A stretch of 64,000 bases of DNA from Halomicrobium sp. LC1Hm (GCF_009617995.1 NZ_CP044129.1:62001-126000); one strand, 5' to 3'; positions 36,199 through 45,456 are shown, numbered from the stretch's first letter. The notes: generated by a model not told the origin, from the letters alone. Made by a program: numbers and translations.

Positions 36199-36593
36199 CC
36201 GAAAGCTCTCGTGCAGTTGCGGTCCCGCGGCTCGCTGCGCGCCTCACTGCGTTGCGGTGCTTACCGCGAGGGACGGTGTCCCTCGGTCCGTGCGAACGGC
36301 TCTGCCGTTCGCAGACGTCGCCGGGGTTCCTGCAAAGGCCGGCCGGTTGCACCGGCCGGCTATAACGTGACGGCGGAGCCGTCACGCAGCACTCGCCCTT
36401 TCATCCACCAGGACGTAGACGGGTAAGCCGCCGATTCCTGGCGTCTGTGCAAACGGAGTGAGCGCAGGCACAGGAGAGCGTGCTCTCCTGGCGGATGAAA
36501 GAGCGAGGCGCGGTCGACGGATCTGCGCCGGCACTATTCGACCGACGGGAGAATATCCGGTACAGATCCGTCTAGCGTGGCGAGGGCTTTCGG
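36199..36593 (+). repeat. E2 structured repeat, copy D (longest)
   Basis: A 395-bp element from CCGAAAGCTCTCG to CGAGGGCTTTCGG. In order it contains variable hairpins (GGACGGTGTCCC, GAACGGCTCTGCCGTTC), the CCGGCCGG and GTGACGGC/GCCGTCAC hairpins, the CGCCCTTTCATCC (about 36394) / GGATGAAAGAGCG (about 36492) pair and the hairpin GACGGATCTG / CAGATCCGTC at 36516-36572. The loop between the CATCC/GGATG arms holds an extra inverted stretch (GGAGAGCGTGCTCTCC). It lies in a 600-base gene-free gap. Confidence 0.85.
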
Positions 36594-36716
36594 TGTATCC
36601 ACTCCAGCAGTCCCTGCGTATCTGAACACCGCCCGTCGATAGCGACCACACGCACGGAACGGGCGTCAGACGACTGTCTGCCGGGTGCTTATGCCGATAT
36701 TCGACGAGTGGTCCGT

Positions 36717-36893
36717 ATGGACGACGCGAAAGGACAGGTCGCCGCGTCGTCGGTCATGCTGGCGGGCGCGCTCCTCTTTTACACGATGGCGACGGACATC
36801 GTCGGCGCGCTGCTTGTCGCTGGCGGGGCCTACGCGCTGATCCTCCCGAAGTTCGTCCAGTCCGAGGGGTCGGTGGCGCGGTCCTCGCGGTAG
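36717..36893 (+). CDS. Small two-helix membrane protein
   Basis: A 58-residue protein with two hydrophobic stretches (VMLAGALLFYTMATDIVGAL and LLVAGGAYALILPKF) and a short charged tail. The ATG at 36717 follows the sequence CCGT and is the second possible start in the frame, which opens at 36708. No named family is recognised. It is flanked by E2 copy D and an IS remnant, so it stands alone. Confidence 0.6.
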   Translation: MDDAKGQVAASSVMLAGALLFYTMATDIVGALLVAGGAYALILPKFVQSEGSVARSSR

Positions 36894-36951
36894 GATTGGC
36901 TGTGTGTCAGTGAGTATCATATCTGCGACACAATACTTGTCTTGGCACTGC

Positions 36952-37023
36952 TCAGTTCTGGACCTCCTCCGCTGGCGTCCGTCCGTCAAGCGCTTGGTTC
37001 GGTCGTTCGTGGTTGTAGTGGTG
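36952..37023 (-). pseudogene. Remnant of an integrase-type transposase, C-terminus only
   Basis: The minus strand encodes HHYNHERPNQALDGRTPAEE followed by VQN and a TGA at 36952. This is the unmistakable end of DDE (rve-type) transposases of IS3/IS481-like elements. Nothing of the upstream catalytic domain is left: the reading frame is cut exactly where E1 copy d begins (37024-37028). Bases 36894-36951 may contain the old IS terminus. It is a broken mobile element relic. Confidence 0.8.
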
Positions 37024-37027
37024 TCTA

Positions 37028-37107
37028 ATACTGCCGGCTGTCACTTCGTGAAGATCTTCGCCACCCCGGGGTGGCGAAATCGGTCACAGATATACAGCCG
37101 GGAGTAT
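37028..37107 (+). repeat. E1 palindromic repeat, copy d
   Basis: An 80-bp palindrome with left arm ATACTGCCGGCTGTCAC and centre TTCGCCACCCCGGGGTGGCGAA, nearly identical to copy b. Its left edge abuts the truncated transposase remnant, and its right edge lies 17 bases from the end of a convergent membrane protein gene. Confidence 0.85.
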
Positions 37108-37123
37108 GAGCCTGGACGACTGA

Positions 37124-37597
37124 TCAGAGCCGGGTTCGCAGCGCGGCCGCGACGACGCCCAGCACCAGCCCGTAGACGGCGTGCCACAGCAGCGACGGCG
37201 GCGCGAAGTTCGGGAACGGCGGCGAGGCCGGCGACCCGACGACGCTTAGCCAGACCGGCATCACCAGCGCGGCCAGCCCGATCCATGTGAGCACGCCCCA
37301 GCCGAGGCCGAGTCCCACGAGCCGGTTCGTCTCTCGCACGTCGAGTGCCTGTGCGAGCGCGGCGAAGCCGACGCCCAGTACGGCCCCGTGAGAGACGTGG
37401 ACGGCCATCCCGAGGCCGGGGTTGGGCGGCGGCGCGAGGCCGTACAGCGACGGAATCGCGACGGCGAGCGTCGCGTCGTTCATCACCAGCACCAGGACAC
37501 CCATCGCGAGCGCGCCAGCGATACCACCGAGGACGCCGGCCTTCCAGTCGGCGGTCCCAGCCGCGGTTCGCTGCGCGTCGACGTTTTCTGTTGACAT
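37124..37597 (-). CDS. Four-helix membrane protein, paralog of 23204-23659
   Basis: A 157-residue protein with a polar N-terminus and four predicted membrane helices: GVLGGIAGALAMGVLVLVM, HGAVLGVGFAALAQAL, WGVLTWIGLAALVMPVW and HAVYGLVLGVVAAAL. A FPNFAPPSL loop precedes the last helix, as in the related protein at 23204-23659. Function is unknown. The ATG at 37597 is used; the frame opens at 37657 but the added residues are not membrane-like. E1 copy d follows its stop. Confidence 0.75.
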   Translation of the reverse strand: MSTENVDAQRTAAGTADWKAGVLGGIAGALAMGVLVLVMNDATLAVAIPSLYGLAPPPNPGLGMAVHVSHGAVLGVGFAALAQALDVRETNRLVGLGLGWGVLTWIGLAALVMPVWLSVVGSPASPPFPNFAPPSLLWHAVYGLVLGVVAAALRTRL

Positions 37598-37764
37598 GCG
37601 ACCGGAGGATCGAAGGGGAAGATAAAACTCGTGTGGTGGTCGTGGCGCGTCTGGCACGACCGGGGAACGCTTAACAACGGCGTCGGCAGACGGCGCGTCA
37701 CGCCGGCTGTCACGGATTGAGCCTTCGGAACTGTTTTACCCGCTGCTGGGCCAACAGTATCCCA

Positions 37765-40539
37765 ATGAGCGACCTCGCCGACGAATATCGACTCGACTAC
37801 TTCGAGGAGGAGGGGTTCGAGCGGCTGAAGTGTGGGACGTGTGGCGATCACTTCTGGACGCGCGACGCCTCCCGCGAGACGTGCGGTGAGCCACCCTGTG
37901 CCGAGTACGGCTTCATCGACGACCCCGGCTTCGAGGAGACCCTCTCGCTCGAAGAGATGCGCGAGACGTTTCTCTCCTTCTTCGAAGAGCGCGACCACGG
38001 CCGGGTCGACCCCTATCCCGTCGCCGCCAACCGCTGGCGCGACGACGTATTGTTGACCCAGGCGTCGATCTACGACTTCCAGCCCCACGTCACGACGGGC
38101 CAGTCGCCGCCGCCGTCGAATCCGCTGGTGGTCTCCCAGCCCTGCATCCGGATGCAGGACATCGACAACGTCGGCAAGACCGGTCGCCACACGATGGCCT
38201 TCGAGATGGGCGGCCACCACGCGTTCAACGCCGACGAGGGGTCGGGCTACGCCTACGAGGGCGAGGTCTACTGGAAAGAGGAGACCGTCCAGTACTGCGT
38301 GGAGCTGTTCGAGGAGCTGGGCGTCGACAGCAGCGAGCTGACCCTGATCGAGGACGTGTGGGTCGGCGGGGGCAACGCCGGGCCGTGTTTCGAAGTGATC
38401 TACCAGGGCCTGGAGCTTGCGACGCTCGTGTTCATGCAGTTCGAGCAGGACCCCGACGGCGACTACGAGATGAAAGACGGCAACAGCTACTCGGAGATGG
38501 ACCGCCGGGTCGTCGACACGGGGTACGGGATCGAGCGCTGGACCTGGATGAGCCAGGGGACCCCGACGGTCTACGAGGCGATCTACCCCGAGATGATCGA
38601 GTTCCTGCGGGACAACGCCGGGCTCGACTACACCGACGAGGAAGACGAGATCGTGTTCCGGGCGGCCAAGCTGGCCGGCCACATGGACATCGACGAGGCC
38701 GAGGACGTCGAGGCGGCCCGCGACACCATGGCCGAGCAGCTGGGCGTCGAGACGGCGCGGCTGGTCGAGCTGATGGAGCCCCTCGAAGACATCTACGCCA
38801 TCGCCGACCACTCCCGGACGCTCGCGTACATGCTCGGCGACGGCATCGTCCCCTCGAACGTCGGGACGGGCTATCTCGCGCGGATGGTGCTGCGTCGCAC
38901 CAAGCGCCTCGTCGACACGGTCGGCGTCGACGCGCCCCTGGACGAGCTCGTCGACATGCAGGCCGATCGCCTGGGCTACGACAACCGCGACACCATCCGC
39001 GACATCGTCCGGACCGAGGTCGAGAAGTACCGCGAGACGCTGGACCGCGGCGGCCGGAAGGTCCGCCAGCTGGCCGACGACTACGCCGAGCGAGGCGAAT
39101 CGATCCCGGTGTCCGAGCTGATCGAGCTGTACGACTCCCACGGCATCCAGCCGGACATGGTCGCGGAGATCGCCGCCGAGCGGGGCGTCGACGTGGACGT
39201 GCCCGACAACTTCTACGGCCTCGTCGCCGACCGCCACGGCGGCGGCCAGGCCGTCGAGGCGGAAGCGACGGTCCCACACGAGGAACGGCTCGACGAACTC
39301 CCGGAGACCGACCGGCTCTACTACGAGGACCAACAGCGCATGGAGTTCGAGGCCGTCGTCCTCGAAGTGTTCGACCGCGAGGACGGCGATTACGACGTGG
39401 TGCTCGATCAGACGATGTTCTACCCCGAAGGCGGGGGCCAGCCCCCGGACCACGGGACGATCTCGACCGACGACATCACCGGGGAGGTGACCGACGTGCA
39501 GGTCCACGGCGGCGTCATCGTCCACACCTGTGACGAGGACCCCGGAACCGGCGAGTTCGTCCGCGGGCAGGTCGACGCCACCCGTCGCCGTCGGCTGATG
39601 CGCCACCACACCGCGACGCACGTCGTCATCCACAGCGCCCGGCAGGTGCTGGGCGAGCACGTCCGCCAGGCCGGCGCACAGAAGGGGACCGACTCCTCGC
39701 GGATCGACATCCGCCACTACGAGTCGATCAGTCGCGAACAGGTCAAGGAGATCGAGCACCGCGCCAACGAGATCGTGATGGACAACGCCGCCGTCACCCA
39801 GGAGTGGCCCGACCGCCACGAGGCCGAGAAAGCGCACGGCTTCGATCTCTACCAGGGCGGGATCCCGACCGGCGAGCAGATCCGCCTGATCCACGTCGAC
39901 GACGACGTGCAGGCCTGCGGTGGCACCCACGTCGACCGGACAGGCGACGTGGGAGCGATCAAGCTGTTGAACACGGAGCGGATCCAGGACGGCGTCATCC
40001 GGCTCACCTTCGCCGCCGGGGACGCGGCCATCGACGCCACCCACGAGGTCGAGGACGCGCTCTACGAGACGGCCGAACTGTTCGACGTGGCACACGGCGA
40101 CGTGCCCGAGACGGCGGCACGCTTCTTCGACGAGTGGAAGGCCCGCGGCAAGGAGATCGAGGAGCTGAAAGAACAGCTCGCCGAGGCCCGCGCGAGCGGC
40201 GGCGGAGACAGCGAGGAAGTCGAGGTCGCAGACACGACCGCCGTCGTCCAGCGCATCGACGCCGACATGGACGAACTCCGGGCCCAGGCCAACGCCGTCG
40301 TCGACCAGGGCTCGATCGCCGTGCTCGGCTCTGGTGCCAGCGGTGCGCAGTTCGTCGTCGCCGTCCCCGACAGCGTCGAGGTCAACGCTGGCGAGGTCGT
40401 CGGCGAACTCGCTTCCCGCGTCGGTGGCGGCGGCGGCGGCCCGCCGGACTTCGCACAGGGGGGCGGCCCCGACGCCGACAAACTGGACGCGGCACTGGAC
40501 GACGCACCGGAGATCCTCAGACAGATCGCGAACGTCTGA
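37765..40539 (+). CDS. alaS: Alanyl-tRNA synthetase
   Basis: A 924-residue archaeal-type class-II synthetase. An N-terminal zinc-like module ([20 protein letters not shown]) precedes the catalytic core ([35 protein letters not shown]). The editing domain has [10 protein letters not shown] near residue 612 and [10 protein letters not shown] near 715, the zinc ligands for clearing Ser/Gly-tRNA. A coiled coil and a Gly-rich C-terminal domain ([16 protein letters not shown]) follow. The ATG at 37765 agrees with homologous N-termini. It stands alone as a gene, with an E2 repeat just downstream. Confidence 0.95.
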   Translation: MSDLADEYRLDYFEEEGFERLKCGTCGDHFWTRDASRETCGEPPCAEYGFIDDPGFEETLSLEEMRETFLSFFEERDHGRVDPYPVAANRWRDDVLLTQASIYDFQPHVTTGQSPPPSNPLVVSQPCIRMQDIDNVGKTGRHTMAFEMGGHHAFNADEGSGYAYEGEVYWKEETVQYCVELFEELGVDSSELTLIEDVWVGGGNAGPCFEVIYQGLELATLVFMQFEQDPDGDYEMKDGNSYSEMDRRVVDTGYGIERWTWMSQGTPTVYEAIYPEMIEFLRDNAGLDYTDEEDEIVFRAAKLAGHMDIDEAEDVEAARDTMAEQLGVETARLVELMEPLEDIYAIADHSRTLAYMLGDGIVPSNVGTGYLARMVLRRTKRLVDTVGVDAPLDELVDMQADRLGYDNRDTIRDIVRTEVEKYRETLDRGGRKVRQLADDYAERGESIPVSELIELYDSHGIQPDMVAEIAAERGVDVDVPDNFYGLVADRHGGGQAVEAEATVPHEERLDELPETDRLYYEDQQRMEFEAVVLEVFDREDGDYDVVLDQTMFYPEGGGQPPDHGTISTDDITGEVTDVQVHGGVIVHTCDEDPGTGEFVRGQVDATRRRRLMRHHTATHVVIHSARQVLGEHVRQAGAQKGTDSSRIDIRHYESISREQVKEIEHRANEIVMDNAAVTQEWPDRHEAEKAHGFDLYQGGIPTGEQIRLIHVDDDVQACGGTHVDRTGDVGAIKLLNTERIQDGVIRLTFAAGDAAIDATHEVEDALYETAELFDVAHGDVPETAARFFDEWKARGKEIEELKEQLAEARASGGGDSEEVEVADTTAVVQRIDADMDELRAQANAVVDQGSIAVLGSGASGAQFVVAVPDSVEVNAGEVVGELASRVGGGGGGPPDFAQGGGPDADKLDAALDDAPEILRQIANV

Positions 40540-40663
40540 TCGGGACCGTCCCCGTTGCTTTGCTGTTCCCGCAGTTGCGAGTTCGGTCACGGCTGCGGGG
40601 CGATCCGTCCTGACGATCAGCGCAGTGTTCAAATAAGCAACCTCAGTCTCAGACTTACAGACA
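40540..40663. other. alaS downstream region with no gene
   Basis: GC-rich for 60 bases, then AT-richer (GTTCAAATAAGCAACC) before the E2 repeat. No hairpin or small ORF of note was found here. Confidence 0.35.
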
Positions 40664-40951
40664 CCGAAAGCCCTCGCGTCGTTGCGGTCCCGCGACTCGC
40701 TGCGCGCGCTTCGCGTGCTTGCGTCGTCGGGGTTCCCGCAAAGGCCGGCCGGTTGCACCGGCCGGCTATAACGTGACGGCGGAGCCGTCACGCAGCGCTC
40801 GCCCTTTCATCCGCTAGGACGTAGCTGGTGGCACTGTCCACGAGCCTGGTGGATGAAAGGGCGAGGCGCGGTAGGCGGATCTGCGGCGGCACTATTCGAC
40901 CGCAGAGAGAATATCCGCCGCAGATCCGCCTAGCGTGCCGAGGGCTTTCGG
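40664..40951 (+). repeat. E2 structured repeat, copy E
   Basis: A 288-bp element from CCGAAAGCCCTCGCGTCG to GAGGGCTTTCGG. It shares the CCGGCCGG and GTGACGGC/GCCGTCAC hairpins with copy D. The GGATCTG hairpin is a perfect 16-bp inverted repeat here: GGCGGATCTGCGGCGG at 40874-40889 and CCGCCGCAGATCCGCC at 40915-40930. The CGCCCTTTCATCC / GGATGAAAGGGCG pair is also complete. Confidence 0.85.
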
Positions 40952-41043
40952 TGCCTGAACGCCACCACGCCGCGTCTCTTATCTGAACACGACCACGATC
41001 AGAGCACCAAGCTACTTTTACGTCGGTCAAGAAGGGCCGACCG

Positions 41044-42030
41044 ATGCCATACTGTCTGGCCTGCGGGACGAAGACAGATTTCGAGACACAGACGTGTCCG
41101 TCCTGCGGGCAGGCCGTCAGGCACCGGATCGATCCGCCGGGAGACGCGTTTCCGGAGCCGTCCGAGCCGGAGATTCCCTGGGAGGGGGACGACGCTGAAT
41201 CGGGGGCTGACGACGCCAAATCTGGGACAGACGACGCCGACTCCGGAGCGGGCGACGCCACGAACGGGACCGGGGCCGAGGAGTCGAAGCCACTGGCGGG
41301 GATCGACGACACGCTCGCGGCCGAGGACGACGAAGCGGGCGACACTCCGCCGTCGACGGACCCGTCGGGCCCGTCCCCCTTCGCCGATCGCTGGTCGTTC
41401 GGCGTGGCGGCGACCTATCCGGTCGACGAGGACTACCGGCCGCTGGTCGTCGGCGGGATCGTGGAACTGATCGCGCTCGTGTTGCCCGTCTTCTCGCTCG
41501 TCACCGTCGGGTACGGCTTCCGGCTCTGTGGCGCGGTCGCGCGGGGCCAGCGCGAGCGGCCGGCGTTCGACGACTACGGCGAGTCGCTGGTCGGCGGGCT
41601 CCAGTCCCTGCTCGTGGCGGGGCTCTACGGGGTGGTCCTGGTGGTCGGTGGGGGGGCCGCAGCGGCGGTCTGGACCGTCGACGAACCACTCGGGATCGCA
41701 CTGGGCGTGACGACCGGCGTGCTGGGACTCTACCCGTTCCCGGCCTCGCTGACGGTCTACGCCGCGACCGGCGAGTTGCGAACGGCGTTCTCGCGGGCGT
41801 CGGCCGGTCGGTTCGCGACCTCGGGGACGTACGTCCGGGCGTGGCTCGCCTGGCTCGCCGGGATCGTCGCCGTTGCCCTCGCGGCGGTGCTGTCGGTGAT
41901 CACGCTCGTCGGCCCCGTCGTCGTCCGGGCCTGGGGCACCTACTCGCTGGGAGTGTTGTGGGGGTACTACTACCGCAGCGCCGCCGCCGAGGGCATCGTC
42001 CCGCCGGCCCCCGACGAGCCCGTTCAGTGA
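41044..42030 (+). CDS. DUF4013 membrane protein with N-terminal zinc ribbon
   Basis: A 328-residue protein. Residues 1-24 form a zinc ribbon (YCLACG ... CPSCG), then an acidic repeat-like linker of about 85 residues (DDAESGADDAKSGTDDADSG) leads to the DUF4013 membrane domain. That domain starts at FGVAATYPVDEDYRPLVVGG, with four to five helices and conserved FRLCGAVARGQRERPAFDDYGE. DUF4013 proteins are common in haloarchaea, with no known function. The ATG at 41044 directly begins the zinc ribbon. The alpha/beta hydrolase gene follows 39 bases downstream. Confidence 0.88.
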   Translation: MPYCLACGTKTDFETQTCPSCGQAVRHRIDPPGDAFPEPSEPEIPWEGDDAESGADDAKSGTDDADSGAGDATNGTGAEESKPLAGIDDTLAAEDDEAGDTPPSTDPSGPSPFADRWSFGVAATYPVDEDYRPLVVGGIVELIALVLPVFSLVTVGYGFRLCGAVARGQRERPAFDDYGESLVGGLQSLLVAGLYGVVLVVGGGAAAAVWTVDEPLGIALGVTTGVLGLYPFPASLTVYAATGELRTAFSRASAGRFATSGTYVRAWLAWLAGIVAVALAAVLSVITLVGPVVVRAWGTYSLGVLWGYYYRSAAAEGIVPPAPDEPVQ

Positions 42031-42069
42031 ACCGATACGCACAACGGGCTCGCGAGCCACGGCTCGACT

Positions 42070-42849
42070 ATGCCGACCGCGACAGCCGACGGCGTCGCAG
42101 TACACTACGAGCGCGACGGGGACGGCGAGACAGTGGCGTTCGTCAACGACGTAGGGGCCGGCGCGTGGCTCTGGAGCTGGCAACACGGCGTCGTCGCCGG
42201 GCCCTACGAGAGCCTCGTGTGGGATCTGCGCGGGACCGGACGCTCGGACGCGCCGCCGGGTCCCTACAGTGTCGACCGGCTCGCGGCCGATCTGGAGGCA
42301 GTGTTTGCCGACGCCGGGGTCGCGCGGGTCCACCTCGTCGGCGCGGGACTGGGCGGGATGGTCGCCCTGGCCTACGCCCACGAGTACGACCGCGGGGCGT
42401 CGCTCACCCTCTTCGGGACCGCCGCCAGCGGCGACGCCGTGACTGACCGGCTGGCCGACCTCCGTGCCCCGCTGGACGACCGCGAGGCGCTCGCGGCGTC
42501 GCTGCAGACCGCGTTCGCCTCGGACCTGACCGACCATCCCACCATCCGCGAGGAGATGATCGAGTGGCGGCAGGCCGACGACGCCGACCCGACGGCGTGG
42601 GACGCACAGGCCGCCGCGATGCGGTCGTTCGAGGCCCCGCCGCTGTACGAGATCACGCTGCCCACGCTGGTGTTACACGGCGTCGACGACGAGATCGTCC
42701 CGGCGTCGGCCGGCGAGGCGCTGGCTCGGGACCTCCCGCGAGGGGAGTACCGCGCCGTCGAGGGCGGCCACTGGGCCTTCGTCGAGGAGAGCGCCGCGGT
42801 CTCGGACGCACTGGTGGGCTGGCTCGACGAGCAGACGAGCGACGGGTGA
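42070..42849 (+). CDS. Alpha/beta hydrolase-fold protein lacking the Ser nucleophile
   Basis: A 259-residue protein with the whole alpha/beta hydrolase frame: HYERDGDGETVAFVNDVGAG, WDLRGTGRSDAPPG, the elbow HLVGAGLGGMVALAYAHE, LVLHGVDDEIVP and GGHWAFVEE. In active hydrolases the elbow is GxSxG. Here it reads G91-A-G93-L-G95, so the nucleophile position is Gly. Asp and His of the triad are still present. It may be a non-catalytic relative or use another mechanism. It follows the DUF4013 gene by 39 bases. Confidence 0.85.
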   Translation: MPTATADGVAVHYERDGDGETVAFVNDVGAGAWLWSWQHGVVAGPYESLVWDLRGTGRSDAPPGPYSVDRLAADLEAVFADAGVARVHLVGAGLGGMVALAYAHEYDRGASLTLFGTAASGDAVTDRLADLRAPLDDREALAASLQTAFASDLTDHPTIREEMIEWRQADDADPTAWDAQAAAMRSFEAPPLYEITLPTLVLHGVDDEIVPASAGEALARDLPRGEYRAVEGGHWAFVEESAAVSDALVGWLDEQTSDG

Positions 42850-42938
42850 CCGGCCGCCCCGCCAGCGGCGTCGCGGAGATCGGCAAATACGGCCACGTAT
42901 CTGTACGCTTTTGTGGCTCGACCCGCTGACTAGGAGTG

Positions 42939-43658
42939 ATGAGTCTCAGGATCGCCTTGCTGAACGCGGCCCACGACGGGGCGCTCAACCGCCGGAACTT
43001 CCGGCGGGAGCTGGACGCCGACCTCGTCGAGTACGACGTGACCGAACGCGAACTGCCCGACACCTTCGCGTTCGACGGCTGTCTCCTCACCGGGTCCCGC
43101 GCCTCCGTCTACTGGGAGGAGCCCTGGATCGCGGACCTGACCGCGTGGGTCCGCGACGCGGTCGACCGCGACGTGGCGTTCCTGGGCGTCTGTTTCGGCC
43201 ATCAGCTGCTCGCTCACGCGCTGGGCGGCGAGGTCGAGGCGATGGACGAGTACGAGATCGGCTATCGGACGGTCGAGCACGACGGCACCAGCGAACTGCT
43301 CGACGGCGTCGACGAGCGGTTCACCGTCTTCACCACACACTCCGACCGCGTCGTCGAGCTGCCGCCGGAAGCCGAGCAGTTCGCTGCGAACGACTACGGC
43401 ATCCACGGGTTCCAGACCGAGGACGTGTTCTCCGTCCAGTTCCACCCCGAGTACGACCCGGAGACGGCTCGCGAGGTCACGCGGGGGAAAGACGAGCAAC
43501 TCTCCGAGGCACGGATCAAGCAGGTGCTCGACGGGATCACGGCCGAGAACTACGACGCCGCCTGCGAGGCCAAGCGACTGTTCGACAACTTCACGCAGTA
43601 CCTCCGAGAGCGAGCCACGACGGGGGAGTCCGGCGGCGTCGCGGCCGCAGACGACTGA
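42939..43658 (+). CDS. Type 1 glutamine amidotransferase-like protein
   Basis: A 239-residue GATase-1 domain protein. The nucleophile elbow is FLGVCFGHQLLAHALGG, and the His and Glu of the triad lie in FSVQFHPEYDPE. These proteins release ammonia from glutamine or act as gamma-glutamyl hydrolases. Which partner uses the ammonia is unclear because the protein stands alone. The ATG at 42939 follows GTG at 42936; AGGAGTG just before it could serve as a Shine-Dalgarno. The HPP gene is convergent, 15 bases away. Confidence 0.88.
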   Translation: MSLRIALLNAAHDGALNRRNFRRELDADLVEYDVTERELPDTFAFDGCLLTGSRASVYWEEPWIADLTAWVRDAVDRDVAFLGVCFGHQLLAHALGGEVEAMDEYEIGYRTVEHDGTSELLDGVDERFTVFTTHSDRVVELPPEAEQFAANDYGIHGFQTEDVFSVQFHPEYDPETAREVTRGKDEQLSEARIKQVLDGITAENYDAACEAKRLFDNFTQYLRERATTGESGGVAAADD

Positions 43659-43673
43659 TCGGTCAGACGCCGA

Positions 43674-44162
43674 CTACACCCCGATCCGGTCGAGCACCCG
43701 CTGTTCTACCACGAGGACGACGACGGCCACCACGATCAACAGCGCCGCCCGCGGCGTCGTGAGGATCCCCAGCGAGACGATGAGCGTCGTGGCACACGCG
43801 GGAGCGTGGCCGGTGTCGGTGGCGACCATGCCGGCGGTGGTCAGGCCGACGGCGACGACGCCGCTGGCGGCCAGTCGGAGCGCCGAGACCGATCCCGGAG
43901 TGGTCAGCGTGTCGATCCCGATGCCGGAGCCCAGCGCGTGGAACGCGACCAGCCCCGCGAGGACGCCGATGGCGTGGCCGGCGACGACGCGGCGGGGCGC
44001 ACACTCCGGGGCCGCCGGGGTCGTCGCGAAGAGGTACGCGGTGGGACCGAGGCTCGGAAAGAGGAGGGGGAGACCGCTGAGCCACACCGCACCGGCCAGC
44101 GTCGACAGCAGTGTCGCCGCTCGGATCGCCTGCCGGAGCCACAGCGCTCGCGGTGCCGTCAC
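43674..44162 (-). CDS. HPP-family membrane protein
   Basis: A 162-residue integral membrane protein of the HPP family, with four hydrophobic segments and the diagnostic stretches LLFPSLGPTAYLFATTP, CAPRRVVAGHAIGVLAG and TGHAPACATTLIVSLG. HPP proteins have been linked to nitrite transport in plants and cyanobacteria; the role here is unknown. The frame opens at 44270 with GTG, but I chose the GTG at 44162 because a TATA-like TTTACTG lies 28 bases upstream and the extension has no membrane character. It is divergent from the acyl-CoA dehydrogenase. Confidence 0.8.
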   Translation of the reverse strand: MTAPRALWLRQAIRAATLLSTLAGAVWLSGLPLLFPSLGPTAYLFATTPAAPECAPRRVVAGHAIGVLAGLVAFHALGSGIGIDTLTTPGSVSALRLAASGVVAVGLTTAGMVATDTGHAPACATTLIVSLGILTTPRAALLIVVAVVVLVVEQRVLDRIGV

Positions 44163-44283
44163 TGTGCCGGAGGCTGCCGATCTGTACAGTAAAGCGTGCT
44201 GTTTCCGGGCTGTGCCAACGCGTGGCGTCACGGCCCTCGTCACCGCGGACCATACTTTTGCCCACGCCACCCGTAGCCGTCGT

Positions 44284-45456
44284 ATGCTCGACTACCTCGA
44301 CCTCGAAGCCGACCGCGACGGGGAGGCGCGTCTGATCCGCGACACCGCACGGGAGTTCGTCGACGAGCGCGTCCGCCCGTCGATCGGCGAGTGGTTCGAG
44401 TCCGGGACCTCGCCCGACCACCTGTTCGAAGCGATGGGCGAGATGGACTTCTACGCCCCGACGCTGTCGTGGGGAACGCTTCCGGGCGTGAGTCCGGAGG
44501 CCTACGGCCTGCTCATGCGGGAGCTGGAGGCCGGCGACTCGGGCGTGCGCTCGATGGCCAGCGTCCAGGGCGCGCTCGTGATGTACCCGATCCACGAGTT
44601 CGGCAGCGAGGCCCAGCGCGAGCGGTGGCTCCCCGACCTCGCTGCGGGCGAAGCGGTCGGCTGTTTCGGGCTGACCGAGCCCGAGCACGGCTCCGATCCG
44701 GCGAGCATGGCGACCACCGCGGTGCCCGACGGGGACGGCTATCGGCTCACCGGGACCAAGACGTGGATCACGAACGCGCCCATCGCCGACGTGGCCGTGA
44801 TCTGGTGCAAGATCGACGACGGGGACGCCGAGACCGACGGCCCCGTCCGGGGCGTTCTGGTCGATCTGGACGGCGACAGTGTCGAGACCAGCGAGATCGA
44901 CGGGAAGCTCTCGATGCGGGCCTCCTCGACCGGCGAGATCCACCTCCGGGACGCGTGGGTGCCAGAGGACGCCCTCCTGCCCGGCGTCGAGGGAATGAAG
45001 GGGCCGCTGTCCTGTCTCACCGAAGCCCGCTACGGCATCGCGTGGGGCGCGGTCGGGGCCGCCCGAGACTGTTTCGAGACCGCCCGCGAGTACGCGACCG
45101 ACCGCGAGCAGTTCGGCGGGCCGATCGCCCGCTTCCAGCTCCAACAGGAGAAACTCGCCGAGATGGCGACCCGCATCACGACCGCACAGCTGCTCGCCGA
45201 CCGGCTCGCGGCGCTGAAGGCGCGGGGCGACCTGCGGCCCCAGCAGGTGTCGATGGCCAAGCGCAACAACGTCCGGATGGCCCGCGAGGTCGCACAGACC
45301 GCCCGCGAGATGCTGGGTGGCAACGGGATCACGACCGACTACCCGCCGATGCGCCACGCCGCCAACATGGAGACCGTCTACACCTACGAGGGGACCCACG
45401 ACATCCACACGCTGATCCTGGGTGCGGATCTGACGGGGATCGACGCCTTCGAGTAG
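44284..45456 (+). CDS. Acyl-CoA dehydrogenase, glutaryl-CoA dehydrogenase-like
   Basis: A 390-residue flavoenzyme that should oxidise acyl-CoA using FAD. The signatures are CFGLTEPEHGSDPASM, KTWITNAPIADVAVIW and the C-terminal LGGNGITTDY with YEGTHDIHTLILGADLTG. The last segment and the DQ/FGGPIARFQL region resemble glutaryl-CoA dehydrogenase, but substrate specificity cannot be fixed by eye. The ATG at 44284 is preceded by CATACTTTTG, a plausible promoter. It stands alone, divergent from HPP. Confidence 0.9.
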   Translation: MLDYLDLEADRDGEARLIRDTAREFVDERVRPSIGEWFESGTSPDHLFEAMGEMDFYAPTLSWGTLPGVSPEAYGLLMRELEAGDSGVRSMASVQGALVMYPIHEFGSEAQRERWLPDLAAGEAVGCFGLTEPEHGSDPASMATTAVPDGDGYRLTGTKTWITNAPIADVAVIWCKIDDGDAETDGPVRGVLVDLDGDSVETSEIDGKLSMRASSTGEIHLRDAWVPEDALLPGVEGMKGPLSCLTEARYGIAWGAVGAARDCFETAREYATDREQFGGPIARFQLQQEKLAEMATRITTAQLLADRLAALKARGDLRPQQVSMAKRNNVRMAREVAQTAREMLGGNGITTDYPPMRHAANMETVYTYEGTHDIHTLILGADLTGIDAFE

